Below, piece after piece: positions 34,369 to 42,614 of a stretch of DNA of 64,000 bases. This stretch comes from JABWAJ01 sp038323375. Its GTDB lineage: Bacteria; Bacteroidota; Bacteroidia; Chitinophagales; Saprospiraceae. Both the position numbers and the translations under genes were made by a program. The notes beneath the pieces were generated by a model. The model saw only the letters and a program-made list of their open reading frames with translations, was not told the DNA's origin and made no database searches. The stretch is taken from positions 26,219 through 90,218 of the forward strand of contig JBBQGV010000011.1 in assembly GCA_038323375.1 (NCBI GenBank), read 5' to 3'. Positions within the stretch are counted from its first letter, which is position 1. Each line of letters begins with the position of its first letter.

Positions 34369-34710
34369 TTATCCGCCGGCAAGCTCTTCAATCAATCTTG
34401 AAATCTGGGCAATTCTGTCTTTGTCCAGAGAATAATTGATGAATTTCCCGTTCCGGTCAGCTGCGACAACTCCTGCACGGCGCAGGATGGCCAAATGTTG
34501 GGAAGCAACGGATTGCTCCAGCCGCAGCTTGACGTAAATATCGGTGACATTCATGTTGCCATACTCTTCCAAAAGATCAATGATGCGTTGCCGCAACTTG
34601 TGGTTGATGGCGCGCAGCACCAGAACTGCTTTTCTCAACTCTGCGTAATCGAGTTGGATTTGATCCTGGCCTTTGCGGAGGACGATGGATTCATTTTTTT
34701 GCTTTCTCAT
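34369..34710 (-). CDS. ArsR-type HTH transcriptional regulator (paralog 2)
   Basis: The product is 113 residues from ATG 34710 (a TTG four codons earlier is less likely). The winged helix shows 'LRAINHKLRQRIIDLLEEYG', recognition helix 'LRLEQSVASQHLAILRRAGV' and wing 'AADRNGKFINYSLDKDR'. No Cys. It is the partner of the gene at 33782, with about 260 bases between them holding a hairpin, so they are probably separately transcribed. An N-terminal tail of about 30 residues (QKNESIVLRKGQDQIQLDYA) is not shared with the paralog. Target and signal unknown. Confidence 0.85.
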   Translation of the reverse strand: MRKQKNESIVLRKGQDQIQLDYAELRKAVLVLRAINHKLRQRIIDLLEEYGNMNVTDIYVKLRLEQSVASQHLAILRRAGVVAADRNGKFINYSLDKDRIAQISRLIEELAGG

Positions 34711-34977
34711 AATAAATAACAATGTTTAATGATCTGTTTAATAAATCGGTTCAAAGATCATGCCAGATTAGAGCTAACGTGCGTGCTTGTTGCTGGCAAA
34801 GGGCGTCCGGTGAAAGTTAAAATATGAAAAATAACGATACCACTTTGCCTTTTTGTATTCACGGGAGCAGATTTTGTTGACTTTTATTGTCGGACATAAT
34901 CGGGCATTCCCCTTAAAACATAAAGCAAGTTAGTGAAAATCAGCGAAATGAACAAGTAAAAAAAGACATTCCTTACG

Positions 34978-35742
34978 TTAAAGTTGAAATTGGGCGCAAA
35001 ACAAGCCTATTAAAGCTTTCAGGGAAGCTTTATCATGAGCGGCGGAAGGTGGTTGCCCGTTGAGCAGGCGAATGAATTGATCGGTAAGGCTACCTACCCA
35101 CTTGCGCAGCGAATCGGCATCGGTTGTTTTGTTTTCCACCGCATCGAAGAGTGGCGCCACCAGTGCGTATAAGTCTTTATCGCTAAGATGGTCGTAAGGT
35201 TCCATCAGCGTTTTGGAGATGGTTTCAAAGACCGGGCGCGTTCGCGGCGTATCGTACCATTGAAGGTCTTCCCGGCGCAGGGGAATGCGGGCAAATAACT
35301 TGAGGCAGAAGGCCGCCTTGTGCCTGCCGGTGTGCATACTCCTCAAAATTCCCTCAAAACGGCGCACTTCATCCCGGATCAGGGTTTCATCGGAGGCGCT
35401 GGAGGAGTCGCTTCGGAATTCCAGCAACAGCTCAGCATCCACCATTTTAGGTTGCCGCCCGCGTGCCCTGGCGATTTCCAGACAGGTATTCCATACAATT
35501 TTTGTAAAATAGGTGCGCAGCAGTACTGTATTGTTGAATTGCTCCCGCATGCGTGCCAGCTTTTTTTCCAGCAACACGAGGTTCACCTGCTGTGCAATAT
35601 CCTCCCGGTCGTGTTGCTGAAAATAACCGCGCGCAACACAGGTAGAAACCACATGCTTAATGATGAACTGATAACGCAACAGCAATTTTTCCGGCTTGTG
35701 ATGGAGCCATTCTACCTCTTCACGATGATCATCCCTTACCAA
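34978..35742 (-). CDS. Atypical sigma-70-like regulator, region 2 only
   Basis: A 254-residue protein whose first 110 residues resemble sigma-70 region 2 of ECF factors ('LLRYQFIIKHVVSTCVARGY', 'DREDIAQQVNLVLLEKKLAR', 'FNNTVLLRTYFTKIVWNTCL', 'EIARARGRQ'). The normal region 4 helix-turn-helix is not visible; the second half is a helical domain of unknown type ('HLSDKDLYALVAPLFDAVEN'). The only start I can find is TTG 35742, since an in-frame stop lies a few codons upstream. It is divergent from a lipoprotein gene 111 bases away and may control it. Could be an unusual ECF sigma or a sigma-derived protein. Confidence 0.6.
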   Translation of the reverse strand: MVRDDHREEVEWLHHKPEKLLLRYQFIIKHVVSTCVARGYFQQHDREDIAQQVNLVLLEKKLARMREQFNNTVLLRTYFTKIVWNTCLEIARARGRQPKMVDAELLLEFRSDSSSASDETLIRDEVRRFEGILRSMHTGRHKAAFCLKLFARIPLRREDLQWYDTPRTRPVFETISKTLMEPYDHLSDKDLYALVAPLFDAVENKTTDADSLRKWVGSLTDQFIRLLNGQPPSAAHDKASLKALIGLFCAQFQL

Positions 35743-35853
35743 TTTCGCTTCTTTATTAATGTTGTATTAAGAAATACGGCTATGATTCCACCTACCAGAG
35801 ACGGGAACATACAAGATTACGAAAGTTTTTAAAAACACTAAAATCTAAAGATC

Positions 35854-36534
35854 ATGAAAAAGATTTTTGTTCCGCTGGTCGCTGCCCTGATGGTCACCGC
35901 CGCTTGTAACCGCGAAGTCTACAAAACCGCCGGCTATAATGAATATGCATCGGCACACCGCGTCATGGCCATCTTACCTACCGAAACCATTACGACCGGA
36001 CGACTACCCAAAGATGCCACGCCGGAAGACATCGCAGCCGTTGAACAAGCGGAAAGCAAAGCTTTTCAGATAGCGCTTTACAACCAGTTGGCAAAGCGTT
36101 CGGGGTCGCGCAATGGCAATATCCGCATCAATTTCCAGCATTACACCGAAACCAATGCGCTTTTAGAAAAAGCGGGCATTGACCTGCGCGACTCCTGGAA
36201 GCATTCTCCTGTCGAACTGGCAGGGCTGCTCGGGGTAGATGCCGTTGTGCGCACCACCGTTCGAAAAGAGTTCTACCTGACCAATCTGGAATCGTTTGGC
36301 ATATCCGTAGCGACGACGGTCATCGCATTGTTTGTTTCTCCGGTTGCCTGGTGGTTGTCACCCGCTGCCCAAACCAGTGATGTCTTTGCTTCCTGTGCAG
36401 TGCTGGACGGCAAAAGCGGCCAGTCCACCTGGAGCATCAGCCGCGACGAGCCTACCTACTGGAATAAAGGACACAGCGAAGTGGTGGAGGAAATTTCGCG
36501 CAGACTCTCCCGCCGATTTCCTTACCGGGAGTAG
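35854..36534 (+). CDS. Lipoprotein of unknown function
   Basis: A 226-residue lipoprotein: MKKIFVPLVAALMVTAAC with the lipobox Cys at residue 18. The mature part starts with a segment about 'YASAHRVMAILPTETI', has 'LLEKAGIDLRDSWKHSPVEL' and 'LLGVDAVVRTTVRKE', then one hydrophobic stretch (SVATTVIALFVSPVAWWL) and a final domain 'CAVLDGKSGQSTWSISRDEP'. This recalls Bacteroidota envelope lipoproteins that compute a summed activity for each component, but no function is established. It is divergently placed from the sigma-like gene; the 111-base gap probably carries both promoters. Confidence 0.75.
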   Translation: MKKIFVPLVAALMVTAACNREVYKTAGYNEYASAHRVMAILPTETITTGRLPKDATPEDIAAVEQAESKAFQIALYNQLAKRSGSRNGNIRINFQHYTETNALLEKAGIDLRDSWKHSPVELAGLLGVDAVVRTTVRKEFYLTNLESFGISVATTVIALFVSPVAWWLSPAAQTSDVFASCAVLDGKSGQSTWSISRDEPTYWNKGHSEVVEEISRRLSRRFPYRE

Positions 36535-36568
36535 GAAGGTTAAAGGATAAAGTGTAAAAGAGTCGCCT

Positions 36569-36750
36569 TAGGGGCGCTGAATGAATAAGTGTCACTTTTC
36601 GACAGGTAAGTAATTTTGCTTCTAACCGAAGCCTGTCCCGAACTTGTTCAGGAGTAGAGGTTCCCAACCTAAGGGTCGCGGTTCTCCAACGAAGGGTAGG
36701 AGGAAAATGGCTCCTGGAAAAGTGGACAGTTATTCGTTCAGCGACCCTTA
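36569..36750. repeat. MITE-like element, family A, copy 3
   Basis: Left end TAGGGGCGCTGAATGAATAA and right end TTATTCGTTCAGCGACCCTT are inverted repeats of the family A type. The right 50 bases ('gctcctggaaaagtggacag') match copies 1 and 2; the left interior has diverged and contains a 'cctgtcccgaacttgttcag' palindrome. It lies between the lipoprotein gene and the hsdS remnant. Confidence 0.75.
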
Positions 36751-36819
36751 CCATCTTTTGTCTCCTTGATCAGTGCATCAAGTGTTTGCTGCGATATGGA
36801 AAAATCAAGGGTGCTCCTT

Positions 36820-37176
36820 TTACTTTTCCTTTTTATACGCTACTGAAGGTTCTGCTGCCATGCGCAGGTATTCTTCTGCTTCGCTTGTTACTTTTATTTG
36901 TCCGTTCATGAGCATGGGGAGGAGCCAATCGCGGAGGGAGGAGAGGGTTTGGTTTTGAATTATGTTTTGCTCTTGCATTTTGAACATCGGTGTTAATGTG
37001 TCATCAAATATTTTAAGAACACTCAATGGCGGAATAACGATTATTAAGTTATTCAAAACTTCAGTCGTTAAACTTGGAACAGCGGTTCCTACATTCATCG
37101 AAGCAAGATTTAAAGTTTGCAAGAGAAAGAATAAATATTTTCCGCTTTGTTCGATCTTCATTTTGGTATAAAACAT
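36820..37176 (-). pseudogene. hsdS: Type I restriction specificity subunit remnant (3' end of hsdS)
   Basis: Codes for 118 residues that match the C-terminus of HsdS: 'GKYLFFLLQTLNL', 'LTTEVLNNLIIVIPPLSVLK', the closing coiled-coil 'MQEQNIIQNQTLSSLRDWLL' and 'PMLMNGQIKV'. HsdS proteins are about 400 residues with two target-recognition domains, so roughly 70 percent of the gene is missing. The loss coincides with the inverted-repeat element that starts at 37179, three bases beyond the first codon. No hsdM or hsdR is nearby. Not functional as a specificity subunit. Confidence 0.8.
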
Positions 37177-37178
37177 TG

Positions 37179-37456
37179 GTAACTATACAGCCGCCTTCGG
37201 CGGCAAGGGCATTTTACGTCCAAAATCGTCACCTAATCAGGTGACACAGCGTTCCACGGAGTAAAGGGAGTCTCGCGGAGGAGCTTAACTCCGCGAGACT
37301 CCCTTTACTCCGTGAGACTCCGCGCCATATTGGAGTCCTCAGAGGCTCCTTGATATTGATGGTGTTACAAAACATCAATATAGCTCTGATTCGCATGAAT
37401 CATCCCAAAATTTGTTCGAGGACATAAATGGCCGCCGGAGGCGGCTGTATAGTTAC
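37179..37456. mobile_element. Composite inverted-repeat element ending the hsdS remnant
   Basis: Ends match over about 40 bases as inverted repeats: GTAACTATACAGCCGCCT at 37179, and the same read from 37456 on the other strand, each followed by a small CGGCGGC hairpin. Inside is a perfect palindrome with 26-base arms at 37255-37280 and 37289-37314 (beginning CACGGAGTAAAGGGAGTCTC), plus smaller hairpins near 37225-37240 and 37355-37380. It lies between an hsdS fragment and a T9SS gene. It is 278 bases long with no ORF. It looks like a non-autonomous element built from nested palindromes. Confidence 0.75.
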
Positions 37457-37459
37457 AGT

Positions 37460-38515
37460 CTATTGCTTCACCACCCGTTTCACGGCTTTTTTACCTTCGG
37501 AAAGGATTTCAAAGAAATAAACGCCACTTGCCAGGTTTGAAAGATTGACCTCGTCCATGCCTTTGGGATTGCAGAAGACCAACCTTCCCAAGGCATCGCG
37601 AACCTGAATCCCGTCAATTGCTGTATTTTCGAGGCTTACCCGTGCCATGTCTGAAACCGGATTAGGGATGATCTTGATTTGTGCCGAAAGTGCTGCATCA
37701 GTCGTTGCTGAAATACAGTCGCCAAAAACTTCATCATCAGAATTGCAACCACTGGCATTGTCCGAAATAGCCACGAAGGAAGAGGGGCTCAGCAGGTACT
37801 CGCACACGGCTTCTACGGCACAATTGCCCAAAGCCGCGTTGTCTGTTATCACCAACGCGCCTTGTATTTCAACGGGATGGTTTAGCGCATCTAAGTTTGT
37901 CAATACTTCATTTTCATAAATCCGGAGTGCATCACCTACAAAATCCAGGCTGTTGAGACCGTCTAAAGAAGTCAGAGCCGAGTTCTCAAAAATAGCCAGG
38001 GCCTGATCCACAAATTTCAGGTCTTCCAGACCGTTCAGGTTGGTCAGCAAAACCTGGCTCCATATTTGAAAAATGCCCCCTACGCTATCCAGATCACTTA
38101 GTCCGGAAATGCTGTTCAGCGGCGGGTTATTGGCGATATAGAAATAATCGCCTCTCACGGCAGCGAGGTTTTCCAAACCGTCAATATTGGCCAAAGCAGG
38201 GTTGTTTTGAATGCGCATCGCCCCGCCTACCCACTCCAGGTTGTTCAGTCCGGTGAGGTTGACGAGTACATCATTGCTCGTGATGTAGAGGTCGCCTCCA
38301 ATGCTTTCAATAGCGCTCAGGTTGTTCAGATTCGTGATGCTGGTGCCCTGAATGGTTACGTTACCGCCTATCTGGGTACAGTTTGGGTTGGCGCTTGTAA
38401 AATTGTCAATTTGTGATTGGGCAGTGAAGGTAATGCCTGTTGTTAAACAGGGTTGCGCGTGGATGGAGAGGCTTAAAAAAAGCAAACAAAGAATGGTTGG
38501 AATACTGAATTTCAT
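37460..38515 (-). CDS. T9SS-secreted leucine-rich (receptor L-domain-like) protein
   Basis: A 351-residue protein with signal peptide MKFSIPTILCLLFLSLSIHA. The middle (about 60-235) is made of irregular leucine-rich strands ending in a pattern like 'LxxVGGxxxIxNNxxLxxLdGL' ('FVGDALRIYENEVLTNLDAL'), as in receptor-L-type repeats. After a Cys-bearing segment ('CAVEAVCEYLLS') comes the T9SS sorting domain ('IIPNPVSDMARVSL', 'VRDALGRLV', 'LASGVYFFEIL'). It is exported by the SprA-containing translocon and either released or anchored. Its stop lies 3 bases from the composite element. Confidence 0.88.
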   Translation of the reverse strand: MKFSIPTILCLLFLSLSIHAQPCLTTGITFTAQSQIDNFTSANPNCTQIGGNVTIQGTSITNLNNLSAIESIGGDLYITSNDVLVNLTGLNNLEWVGGAMRIQNNPALANIDGLENLAAVRGDYFYIANNPPLNSISGLSDLDSVGGIFQIWSQVLLTNLNGLEDLKFVDQALAIFENSALTSLDGLNSLDFVGDALRIYENEVLTNLDALNHPVEIQGALVITDNAALGNCAVEAVCEYLLSPSSFVAISDNASGCNSDDEVFGDCISATTDAALSAQIKIIPNPVSDMARVSLENTAIDGIQVRDALGRLVFCNPKGMDEVNLSNLASGVYFFEILSEGKKAVKRVVKQ

Positions 38516-38632
38516 AGGTATTGATTTAGGATGACGTAATTGATTTTAGACTGGGTGTGGCATGCCGGGAGCGCCACGCATCAGCGAATATAGAGGTTTT
38601 TTGGAAAATGGAGCAATCGAAACGGATTAGAT

Positions 38633-39676
38633 CTAAACATTCCTCTCCAACAATCCCCGCTTAATTCGCTTTACCAACCCTGGCCCTTCATAAATCAAAC
38701 CGGTATAGATCTGCACCAGACTGGCGCCCGCCGCCAATTTTTCCAGCGCGTCTTCCACGGAAGCGATGCCGCCTACGCCAATGATAAAAAGTTGGCCACC
38801 CGATTGCTGATGCAGGTACCGAATCACCTCCGTAGCGCGGTCTTTCAGCGGTTTGCCGCTCAGGCCACCGGCACCGACGGCATCCAATTCAGCGGTTGGT
38901 GTGGCGAGGCTGGTGCGACTGATGGTGGTATTGGTGGCAATGACGCCGGCAATACCCGTATCTTGCACAATGTTGAGGATGTCATCTAATTGGGCGTCGC
39001 TCAGGTCGGGCGCAATTTTGAGCAGGATCGGTTTTGGGGCGGTCTGCGCGCGGTTGAGCTGCTGAAGGTCGCTTAGTAGCCGGGTCAGCGGTTCGCGATC
39101 CTGGAGGGCTCTTAAGTTGGGTGTATTGGGCGAACTGACGTTGACCACGAAATAATCAACCACCGGGAACAGCTGCCCGAACGCCAACCGGTAGTCGTCA
39201 ATGGCCGATTCGTTGGGCGTGTTTTTGTTTTTGCCGATGTTGCCGCCCACGATGAGTCCTGGCGGGCGTTTTCCGCGAAGGCGCTGCGCCAGGGCTTCAG
39301 CGCCCGCGTAGTTGAAGCCCATCCGGTTGACGAGGGCTTCGTCCTGCGGCAGGCGAAACAGGCGAGGCTGCGGATTCCCGGCCTGGCTTAGCGGCGTGGA
39401 GGTGCCTACTTCGATGAAGCTGAAACCCAGCGCCGCCATCGTATCTAAGTATTTTCCGTCTTTATCGAACCCTGCAGCAAGACCCACTGGGTTGCGGAAG
39501 TGCAGCCCCAGGAACCGACGTTCCAACTGCGGATCCTCTAAGCGATACCAACGACGCGCCAAAGCGCTCAGCAGGGGAATGCGCAGGATGAACCGGAAAG
39601 CGCCAACAGTCAGGTGGTGCGCCCGCTCTGGCGGGAACAGGAAAAGGATGGGCTTGAGGAAAGTTTTGTAAAACAC
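38633..39676 (-). CDS. pyrD: Dihydroorotate dehydrogenase (quinone, class 2)
   Basis: Oxidises dihydroorotate to orotate in pyrimidine synthesis, passing electrons to quinone at the membrane. This 347-residue FMN barrel has the class 2 N-terminal helix ('FLKPILFLFPPERAHHLTVG'), 'GLHFRNPVGLAAGFDKDG', the catalytic Ser loop 'FVVNVSSPNTPNLRALQ', 'ILLKIAPDLSD', 'ATNTTISR' and 'GAGGLSGKPLKDRATEVI'. Full length, with a start typical for the family. It is monocistronic by position; a terminator lies between it and the two-component genes upstream. Confidence 0.96.
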   Translation of the reverse strand: MFYKTFLKPILFLFPPERAHHLTVGAFRFILRIPLLSALARRWYRLEDPQLERRFLGLHFRNPVGLAAGFDKDGKYLDTMAALGFSFIEVGTSTPLSQAGNPQPRLFRLPQDEALVNRMGFNYAGAEALAQRLRGKRPPGLIVGGNIGKNKNTPNESAIDDYRLAFGQLFPVVDYFVVNVSSPNTPNLRALQDREPLTRLLSDLQQLNRAQTAPKPILLKIAPDLSDAQLDDILNIVQDTGIAGVIATNTTISRTSLATPTAELDAVGAGGLSGKPLKDRATEVIRYLHQQSGGQLFIIGVGGIASVEDALEKLAAGASLVQIYTGLIYEGPGLVKRIKRGLLERNV

Positions 39677-39706
39677 GATTCATAATAATAAAAAAGCCAG
39701 GCAGCG

Positions 39707-39738
39707 TATACCCCGCTGAATCGGAGTTCAGCGGTACA
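39707..39738. repeat. Palindromic repeat, family F, copy 2
   Basis: Arms CCGCTGAAT / AGTTCAGCGG with outer GTATACC / GTAC, matching (reverse strand) the palindrome after cysN at 2168. Read on the minus strand it precedes a T6 run (39690-39695) and so could serve as a second terminator for the response-regulator transcript. Confidence 0.6.
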
Positions 39739-39747
39739 TTGCACTAA

Positions 39748-39780
39748 TAAAAAAGCCGGATAGCGTAAACTATCCAGCCA
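39748..39780 (-). terminator. Intrinsic terminator of the two-component operon
   Basis: On the minus strand: GGCTGGATAG, short loop, CTATCCGGC, then TTTTTTATTAG. It is about 90 bases downstream of the response-regulator stop. A second unit with the same 'GGCTTTTTTATTA' tail follows at about 39690-39738, so two terminators appear in tandem. Confidence 0.75.
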
Positions 39781-39869
39781 TAATCATAATCCCAAAAACT
39801 AGATTTTTATACTTGAGGTAGAAGTAGTCATAATTCACCGGGCAAATATCAATATAATTTTCAACATAA

Positions 39870-40592
39870 TCAAGCCCCTTGCTCTGTTTTTACCAAAAGT
39901 TGGAACCCATTGCCGTGAATATTAACAATCTCGATGTTATCATCGTTTTTCAAATACTTTCGTAACTTGGTCACAAAAACATCCATACTCCTGGCTGTGA
40001 AGTAGTTGTCTTCGCCCCAGATGGATTTTAGCGCTTCTGATCGCGGTAAAATATCATTGACGTGGGTGGCAAACATGCGCAGCAATTGTGCTTCTTTAGG
40101 CGAGAGTTTCCATTTTTCTTCGCCTTCGCCACCGGCATTAAAGGTCAGGATGCGCAGCGGGTAGTTGAAGTGGTAGCGGCTGATGAGAAATTCACGAACG
40201 TCGTCTTTTGGATCAGCCAGCGGTTTGCTGCGCTTGAGCACCGCCTGGATGCGGTACAATAGTTCTTCTGAATTGAATGGCTTGGTGATATAGTCGTCGG
40301 CTCCAATTTTAAAACCCTGCAAAACATCATCTTTCATCGTTTTGGCGGTGAGAAAAATGATGGGGGTTTCCGCGTCTCTTTCCCGAATTTCTTTAGCAAC
40401 GGTGAAGCCGTCTTTTTTCGGCATCATGACGTCGAGAATACATAAATCAAACTGGCCTTTCCTGTGGCGTTCGATCCCCTGCAGGCCGTCGGTGGCCAGC
40501 GTCACATCGTAATCGTGCATTTCAAGGTAGGAACGCAGTACATCCCCGAAATTTTGATCGTCTTCAACCAGGAGTATCCTGTTATTTGCCAT
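39870..40592 (-). CDS. OmpR-family response regulator (RprY-like)
   Basis: The product is 240 residues from ATG 40592 (MANNRILLVEDDQNFGDVL). The receiver domain has the acidic pair 'EDD', the phospho-acceptor Asp in 'LCILDVMMPKKDG', Thr in 'IIFLTAKTMKDD' and Lys in 'ITKPFNSEELL'. A winged-helix DNA-binding domain follows from about 140 ('LSPKEAQLLRMFATHVNDIL', 'SMDVFVTKLRKYLKNDDNIE'). It is 60 bases downstream of a histidine kinase and followed by two terminators, so they form one operon. The pair resembles RprX/RprY of Bacteroides. Targets unknown. Confidence 0.92.
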   Translation of the reverse strand: MANNRILLVEDDQNFGDVLRSYLEMHDYDVTLATDGLQGIERHRKGQFDLCILDVMMPKKDGFTVAKEIRERDAETPIIFLTAKTMKDDVLQGFKIGADDYITKPFNSEELLYRIQAVLKRSKPLADPKDDVREFLISRYHFNYPLRILTFNAGGEGEEKWKLSPKEAQLLRMFATHVNDILPRSEALKSIWGEDNYFTARSMDVFVTKLRKYLKNDDNIEIVNIHGNGFQLLVKTEQGA

Positions 40593-40652
40593 AAGATTAG
40601 GTGGTTTTTCTTTGGTGACAACAACCCTTCCGGCTGTCGAATACAATTTGGA

Positions 40653-42170
40653 TCAACCCTGATCCACTTTGTGCGGAAAAAACAGCATGAAACTACTGCC
40701 TTTCCCAGGCTCGCTTTTTACATCAATATTGCCTTTGTGAACGGTCATCATCGCCTTTACGTAGCTCAATCCCAAGCCGAAGCCTTTTACATCGTGAACG
40801 TTTCCGGTATGCACCCGGTAGAACTTGTCAAAGATGTGCTTTCTGGCCTCTTTGCTCATTCCGATGCCTTTGTCTTTTATGGTTACTTCCACGCCTCCTG
40901 CGGTATCGGCTGTGTGTACTAAAATCTCAGGTTTTTCCGGCGAATACTTGTTAGCATTGTCCAGCAAGTTGTTGATAATGTTGGAAATATGCGTCGCATC
41001 GCCTTGAATTACAGGGTGGATGGCTTCCAGCGCGACGCTGACGACCCCTTCTTTTTTTTCCACCTGCAAACTGATGTTTTCAACGGCATAGGCAATCATA
41101 TCGTGAAGGTTTACTTCGGTGAGGTTCAACTGAAATTCTTTCCGGTCAAATACCGCCATTTGAAGTACTTTCTCCACTTGGTTATTCATACGTTTATTTT
41201 CCTGTTTTATTATGTTGGCGAAACGCAGAACTTTGTCGGCGTTCCCCGAAATGATCGGACTGGTAATGGAATCTGCCGCTAATGAGATAGTTGCGATGGG
41301 GGTTTTGAACTCGTGGGTCATGTTGTTGATGAAGTCATTTTTCATCTCCGACAACTTTTTCTGCTGGATGATGACGTGGATGGTGTACGCGAAACAAAGC
41401 AGGATGGTGGTGGTAAAAATAAGCGTCCCCAAAAAGTTGACCCATAAGGAACTCCAGACCACCCGCGATTTCGCAGGAAAGAAGACCATCAGCAATCCGG
41501 GAGACGGCATATCTTCGGGGAACAACTCCACCCGATAATTGGACGTGTAAATGTTTTTATAGCCGGGTGGCAACTCTTGCGGCTTTTCCATGGACACGAC
41601 ATAATGGCCGTCCACAATTACAAAATTTTCATCCTGCCGGGAATAAACGCCGTAGTTGCATTTGGTGTCTATGCCCCTATTGTTCAATTCCTGTTTGAGT
41701 ATGGTTTTGAGTGATTCGAGCTTGATGCGTTCGCCAAGGGGGTATTGGGTGTTGCGCACATTAAAAAACATCATGCGGCGGAAACGGTTGTCTCGTGCCT
41801 TGAGGCAGGAATAACAGGTGCAGGTATCCGAAATTTCATTCAGAACCTGGTCGAAAAGATTGGGGCTGAGGAGCTCGGGGTCGGCATTTTCTTCCGTGAA
41901 GGCCAGTTCAAGCGCAGAAGGTTCTATCACACCGGAACCTTGATTAAAATACTGCGCCACATAGCCATTCATGTACTGATTGAAGGCTGCTTTTTTTTCT
42001 TCGTGTTCCAATCTGGCTACCACGGCGTTGAGCGCATTGTAAACATTCTTATCGAAGCGTTCTTCGTTGACTTGTATAGAAGTCCGGATGAGTACGGTTT
42101 GTAGCCAAACCACGCCAATGACGGCTGCGCTCATCAGTCCAATAATCGCCCAAATTGCTTTTCTATTCAT
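40653..42170 (-). CDS. Sensor histidine kinase (RprX-like)
   Basis: A 505-residue membrane kinase. There is one helix at residues 7-28 and a second near 225-250, framing a sensor domain of about 200 residues. That domain has a 'CTCYSCLKARD' cluster of three cysteines that may bind metal or sense redox state. The HisKA site is 'NDFINNMTHEFKTPIATISL' near residue 285. The ATPase shows the N box 'NNLLDNANKYSPEKPEI', G1 'IKDKGIGMSKEA' and G2 'GFGLGLSYVKAMM'. It phosphorylates the regulator encoded next to it. Confidence 0.92.
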   Translation of the reverse strand: MNRKAIWAIIGLMSAAVIGVVWLQTVLIRTSIQVNEERFDKNVYNALNAVVARLEHEEKKAAFNQYMNGYVAQYFNQGSGVIEPSALELAFTEENADPELLSPNLFDQVLNEISDTCTCYSCLKARDNRFRRMMFFNVRNTQYPLGERIKLESLKTILKQELNNRGIDTKCNYGVYSRQDENFVIVDGHYVVSMEKPQELPPGYKNIYTSNYRVELFPEDMPSPGLLMVFFPAKSRVVWSSLWVNFLGTLIFTTTILLCFAYTIHVIIQQKKLSEMKNDFINNMTHEFKTPIATISLAADSITSPIISGNADKVLRFANIIKQENKRMNNQVEKVLQMAVFDRKEFQLNLTEVNLHDMIAYAVENISLQVEKKEGVVSVALEAIHPVIQGDATHISNIINNLLDNANKYSPEKPEILVHTADTAGGVEVTIKDKGIGMSKEARKHIFDKFYRVHTGNVHDVKGFGLGLSYVKAMMTVHKGNIDVKSEPGKGSSFMLFFPHKVDQG

Positions 42171-42281
42171 AGTTTGATTCGTCCAGCTACAAAGTTATGC
42201 CGTATCCCCGATAGTTTATGAGGAGATTATCCTGCAAACTACCCAATTAGCCAATACTTCTCAGGCGGTTAACGCCAGTTA

Positions 42282-42442
42282 AGGAGCGTGTCGTAAATAA
42301 CTTCCCTGTTTGTGCGGTGGCTTTTTCCATCAGGCTGCGTTGATCGTCGGTCGCGTAGCTTAGGATATGCTCCCTTCTCGCGCCTTGCCTGATAAAAAAA
42401 TCCCCTCGCCCAATTCACGTAACTTATTTACGACACGCTCCT
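42282..42442. mobile_element. MITE-like element with 20-base terminal inverted repeats
   Basis: A 161-base element with ends AGGAGCGTGTCGTAAATAA (42282) and TTATTTACGACACGCTCCT (42424-42442), perfectly inverted over 19 bases, with TTAA-like flanks. The interior contains 'cgtcggtcgcgtagcttagg' followed by 'atatgctcccttctcgcgcc', which matches the interior of the element at 59036 read on the opposite strand. It lies upstream of the histidine kinase gene. No ORF. The remaining part of this 444-base gap holds an inverted 'aaaggcaag' cluster at 42517-42601 just after sprA. Confidence 0.85.
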
Positions 42443-42614
42443 AAGCACAAAAGTATGGGTTTAAGCCAAGCAGAACGCCGGTTTAACAGACATTTAACGA
42501 CGAAGTAGGGGGTCTCAAAAGGCAAGAGGCGAATTGGCAGAGGCAAATTGAACACTTGCCTGCTTGCTAATTTGCCCCTTGCCCTTTGCCCCTTGCTCTT
42601 TATTTATCTCTTCA

